Notes under the pieces: model-generated
The model's input: only the letters and a program-made list of their open reading frames with translations
Databases searched by the model: none
Told to the model about the DNA's origin: nothing
In this document: positions 6,954 to 8,532 of the stretch, in pieces
How positions within the stretch are numbered: position 1 is the stretch's first letter
How the letters are laid out: every line of letters begins with the position of its first letter
Made by a program: the position numbers and the translations under genes
Source of the DNA: Planctomycetia bacterium
GTDB lineage: Bacteria > Planctomycetota > UBA11346
Assembly (NCBI GenBank): GCA_005801395.1
Contig: SYDV01000507.1
Span: 1 to 8,532, forward strand
Reading direction: 5' to 3'
DNA: 8,532 nucleotides

Positions 6954-6979
6954 TCTATGCGGATCTATGCGAGTCCATA
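6954..6979 (+). repeat. Tandem repeat copy B beside the attachment core
   Basis: TCTATGCGGATC followed by TATGCGAGTCCATA: two degenerate units of the ATGCGCATCC repeat seen at 5471-5496, in the same orientation. It ends about 18 bp before the tRNA-derived attachment core, a position typical of integrase or excisionase sites. Confidence 0.55.
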
Positions 6980-6997
6980 TAAAATCCAAATGCCAAA

Positions 6998-7042
6998 CTT
7001 TTAATCTGTGGGTCCTGGGTTCGAATCCCAGCGAGCGCACCA
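6998..7042 (+). other. attR: 3' part of tRNA-Lys(UUU), the element-chromosome junction
   Basis: The segment starts with a 7-base anticodon loop CTTTTAA (6998-7004; anticodon TTT at 7000-7002). The 3' anticodon strand and variable region follow, then a perfect T-arm CTGGG-TTCGAAT-CCCAG (7015-7031), the acceptor 3' strand CGAGCGC (7032-7038), discriminator A and CCA (7040-7042). The 5' half is missing: nothing upstream matches the expected GCGCTCG acceptor strand or a D-arm, and the bases before the loop pair at only about 3 of 5 positions. This is the classic remnant left when an element integrates into a tRNA 3' end. The intact tRNA should lie at the element's other end, left of the window. 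The fragment is probably not a functional tRNA. Confidence 0.85.
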
Positions 7043-7048
7043 TATAAG

Positions 7049-7085
7049 CCCCTGCAAGATAGTAACTTGCAGGGGTTTGTTTTTG
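7049..7085 (+). terminator. Rho-independent terminator of the tRNA-Lys locus
   Basis: CCCCTGCAAG (7049-7058), a 7-nt loop, and CTTGCAGGGG (7066-7075) form a perfect 10-bp stem followed by TTTGTTTTT. It lies 6 bp after the CCA end, so it is the original tRNA terminator, left on the chromosomal side of the junction. It would also stop transcripts leaving the element towards the right. Confidence 0.9.
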
Positions 7086-7212
7086 GGTGGTTGAAGGCTT
7101 GTGGTTTCTGATCCTACCCTGCTCCTGCCTTGGAGGGAAATGGGCACATTGGTGTGTTGAAGACATTTTCAATGGAAAGCATTTACCAGCATGAGGCCAT
7201 CGGTGAATTGTT

Positions 7213-7515
7213 TTGGCCATTGGTGCAGATGAAGTGCCCGCAGATCCTAAGCCTACTGATGACATATCGGCCATGATGAAGAAGGCTGAATGCGACGATG
7301 CTGACGCGCAATGCAGACTTGGACTTCGTTACTCGAGTAGCAGAGGCATTCCCAAAGACGATGCCCAAGCGTATATGTGGTACAAATTGGCGACTGTCAA
7401 AAATTCAAATGCCGTGAACATATGGACTAAGTTTCCAAAAAAAATGACTCCCGAACAAATCGCAAAAGCGGAACGTTTATCGCGGGAATGGAAACCCACC
7501 AAGACGAATAAATAA
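7213..7515 (+). CDS. Sel1-repeat protein, short and probably 5'-truncated
   Basis: A 100-residue product with one clear Sel1-like repeat: DADAQCRLGLRYSSSRGIPKDDAQ-AYMWYKLA at about 29-60, with the typical AQ-LG-Y, G-I and AY-WY-LA positions. The ending MTPEQIAKAERLSREWKP (78-95) is common at the C-terminus of Sel1 proteins. Sel1 proteins usually carry a signal peptide and several repeats and act as protein-interaction scaffolds. Here only the last repeat and tail remain, with no signal peptide. The start is doubtful: TTG at 7213 or ATG at 7273, neither with a good ribosome site, and an in-frame stop lies at 7204-7206. It begins only about 170 bp from the tRNA junction, so an earlier insertion may have removed its 5' part. 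It could be a remnant rather than a working gene. Confidence 0.5.
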   Translation: MAIGADEVPADPKPTDDISAMMKKAECDDADAQCRLGLRYSSSRGIPKDDAQAYMWYKLATVKNSNAVNIWTKFPKKMTPEQIAKAERLSREWKPTKTNK

Positions 7516-7811
7516 AATTACCTTAACGAATATGCCGCCATTAAGAATAACCAATACCCAGAGACATGTAAGATTCGCAATTCACACGATGTTTAAAATA
7601 AATCCGGTTTTTATCCTGGACTCAACTTGTCAAAATCTCTTTTTCACGGATCCTCTCATTCGCTTTTACCGTAAAACATGATCTAAATCCGCTGCTTTTC
7701 CCTATAATTTTACTATCATCATTGGCATTCTTCTCTGTGCGCCTCAGCCCGTCATATCGTTGAATAGTCCTTGATTGCTCTAGCGACTCAGGCTGTCTAT
7801 GCTCTGCCGCC
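7516..7811. other. Intergenic region between the Sel1 gene and the esterase gene
   Basis: About 300 bp of A+T-rich DNA with no credible gene on either strand. TATAAT at 7703-7708 is a perfect -10 box on the plus strand, about 100 bp before the esterase start. No good -35 hexamer lies 16-18 bp upstream of it, so I treat it as a weak promoter candidate for the esterase. I see no clear terminator for the Sel1 gene. Confidence 0.35.
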
Positions 7812-8532
7812 ATGCACCAACCATTATTTCTTGCTGCCATTTTTTCATTCACTTTCTCTTTCACCACACTCCTCGCTGCGGCTGACATTGACGTCTATTT
7901 ATTGGCTGGCCAATCCAACATGGATGGGCGTGGGAAAACCACGGAATTGGATGCGGCATTACAAGCACCCATGACCAATGCGCAAATTTGGTATCGCAAT
8001 CCACTTGCCGATAGCGCAGGTTGGAAGCCATTGGCTCCTGGGTTTGGCATTCCGCCTGGGCACAAAAATGGGCTTCCTGGACCGACGTTTGGTCCTGAAT
8101 TGGGTTTTGCGACGGCGCTACTCCAAAAAAAACCACAACAGCCGCTCGCTTTTATTAAGGGCTCCCGAGGTGGTTCTTCCATGGAAGAATGGTCGCCTGG
8201 AACCGCTGGCGATGCGCAATCTTTTGGCCCCCTCTACCGGAGTTACATGGAGACCATCGCCATGGCCAAAACGGCTCTGGAGCAGCAAGGCCATAAACTC
8301 ACCATTCGTGCGCTGCTGTGGCACCAAGGCGAATCTAATGCGAAAGACACGACGGAAATATATCAAGCCAAGCTCGTCAATTTTATTAACCGCATCCGAG
8401 CAGATTTGACGTTACCAACCTTGCCCGTCTTTGTCGGCGAAGTCATCGACAACGGTAAACGTGATAGTATTCGCGCGGCACAAAAAGCGATTCCGCAAGT
8501 GGTCCCGCACGTGTATTTCGTTCACGTTGATG
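7812..8532 (+). CDS. Exported sialate O-acetylesterase-family (SASA/CE6-like) SGNH esterase, 3' end outside window
   Basis: This frame is open from the ATG at 7812 to the right edge: 240 codons with no stop, so the gene is partial. The product starts with a signal peptide (MHQPLFLAAIFSFTFSFTTLLAAA, cut near residue 24), so it is exported to the periplasm or beyond. The mature part has the SGNH/SASA blocks: LLAGQSNMDGRG at 30-41 with nucleophile Ser35, FGPELGF at 93-99, IKGSRGGSSMEEW at 115-127 and LLWHQGESN at 168-176. The family removes acetyl groups from sialic acids or plant polysaccharides such as xylan; the substrate cannot be told from sequence. The catalytic Asp/His pair is expected just past the edge. 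The ATG is the first in frame and begins the signal peptide, though its ribosome site is weak. It lies outside the element, on the chromosomal side. Confidence 0.88.
   Translation, partial: MHQPLFLAAIFSFTFSFTTLLAAADIDVYLLAGQSNMDGRGKTTELDAALQAPMTNAQIWYRNPLADSAGWKPLAPGFGIPPGHKNGLPGPTFGPELGFATALLQKKPQQPLAFIKGSRGGSSMEEWSPGTAGDAQSFGPLYRSYMETIAMAKTALEQQGHKLTIRALLWHQGESNAKDTTEIYQAKLVNFINRIRADLTLPTLPVFVGEVIDNGKRDSIRAAQKAIPQVVPHVYFVHVD

Larger units (their letters stand above)
6671..6997. other. Integrase upstream region and attachment-site arm, repeat rich
   Basis: About 330 bp with no gene. It holds two AATGACCGGA copies (6719-6728, 6732-6741; 13-bp period), a 12-bp palindrome TTCACCGGTGAA (6787-6798), a TTGTGGA/TCCACAA cluster (6836-6868), two GATAAAA copies (6920-6926, 6931-6937; 11-bp period) and tandem repeat copy B (6954-6979). 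Helically phased repeats between an int gene and its att core are typical of arm-type integrase sites and excisionase sites. The ones nearest int are better placed for controlling its promoter. I could not pick out a convincing -35/-10 pair for int. Confidence 0.6.

Noticed and set aside
6998..7042. Functional tRNA gene
   Set aside because: No matching 5' acceptor strand, D-arm or complete anticodon stem upstream; only the 3' part exists.
6699..7274. Long minus-strand frame of 191 codons between int and the Sel1 gene
   Set aside because: It runs antisense through the tRNA fragment and terminator; the stretch VRSLGFEPRTHRLKV is the usual false translation of a tRNA 3' end. No domain pattern.
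7622..7888. Minus-strand frame opposite the esterase start
   Set aside because: It overlaps the signal-peptide region of the esterase antisense and its translation has no recognisable features.
1..8532. CRISPR array or insertion sequence
   Set aside because: No regularly spaced repeat-spacer units, no transposase and no terminal inverted repeats with target duplication were seen.

Overview
The window covers one end of an integrated, mobilizable or conjugative element, plus the chromosomal DNA beyond it. The gene families point to a proteobacterium, most likely a gammaproteobacterium: an ICE-type TraD coupling protein beside a DUF4400 membrane protein, a tyrosine integrase at a tRNA gene, and a tRNA end with an encoded CCA. 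I infer this from families only and cannot name a species.

Layout, left to right. (1) Positions 1-791 hold a plus-strand gene for an unrecognised protein. It is visibly richer in A+T than the rest, and its frame is still open at the left edge. (2) Positions 826-4697 form a tightly packed minus-strand transfer operon. Read in its own direction it is mobC, relaxase, DUF4400 membrane protein, traD, with junctions of -1, +1 and +2 nt. (3) Positions 4698-5069 have no convincing gene but several inverted repeats, and are the likely origin of transfer and mobC control region. (4) Positions 5070-5417 hold a small minus-strand gene of unknown function whose start codon lies inside a perfect 10-bp inverted repeat. 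(5) Positions 5531-6670 encode a complete tyrosine integrase on the minus strand. (6) Positions 6671-6997 are a repeat-rich segment between integrase and attachment site. (7) Positions 6998-7042 are the 3' part of a tRNA-Lys(UUU) gene without its 5' half, followed by a strong terminator. This is the right attachment site, attR. (8) To the right lie a short Sel1-repeat gene that looks 5'-truncated and the first 240 codons of an exported SGNH esterase of the sialate O-acetylesterase (SASA/CE6-like) family, which runs off the right edge.

How it works together (inference). The integrase inserts the element into the 3' end of tRNA-Lys. The intact tRNA should therefore lie left of this window, and the element occupies everything left of about 6997. 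MobC and the MOBP-like relaxase would nick oriT in 4698-5069. TraD, with the DUF4400 protein, would deliver the DNA-relaxase complex to a type IV secretion channel. No channel genes are visible. They may lie further left, or the element may use a helper's channel.

The most noteworthy signals are: the pairing of a MobC/MOBP-like relaxosome with a TraD/DUF4400 pair best known from ICEs that use a different relaxase; a tandem repeat of about 26 bp found both beside attR and upstream of the small gene, suggesting shared control or shared Int/Xis binding; and the hairpin over the small gene's start codon.
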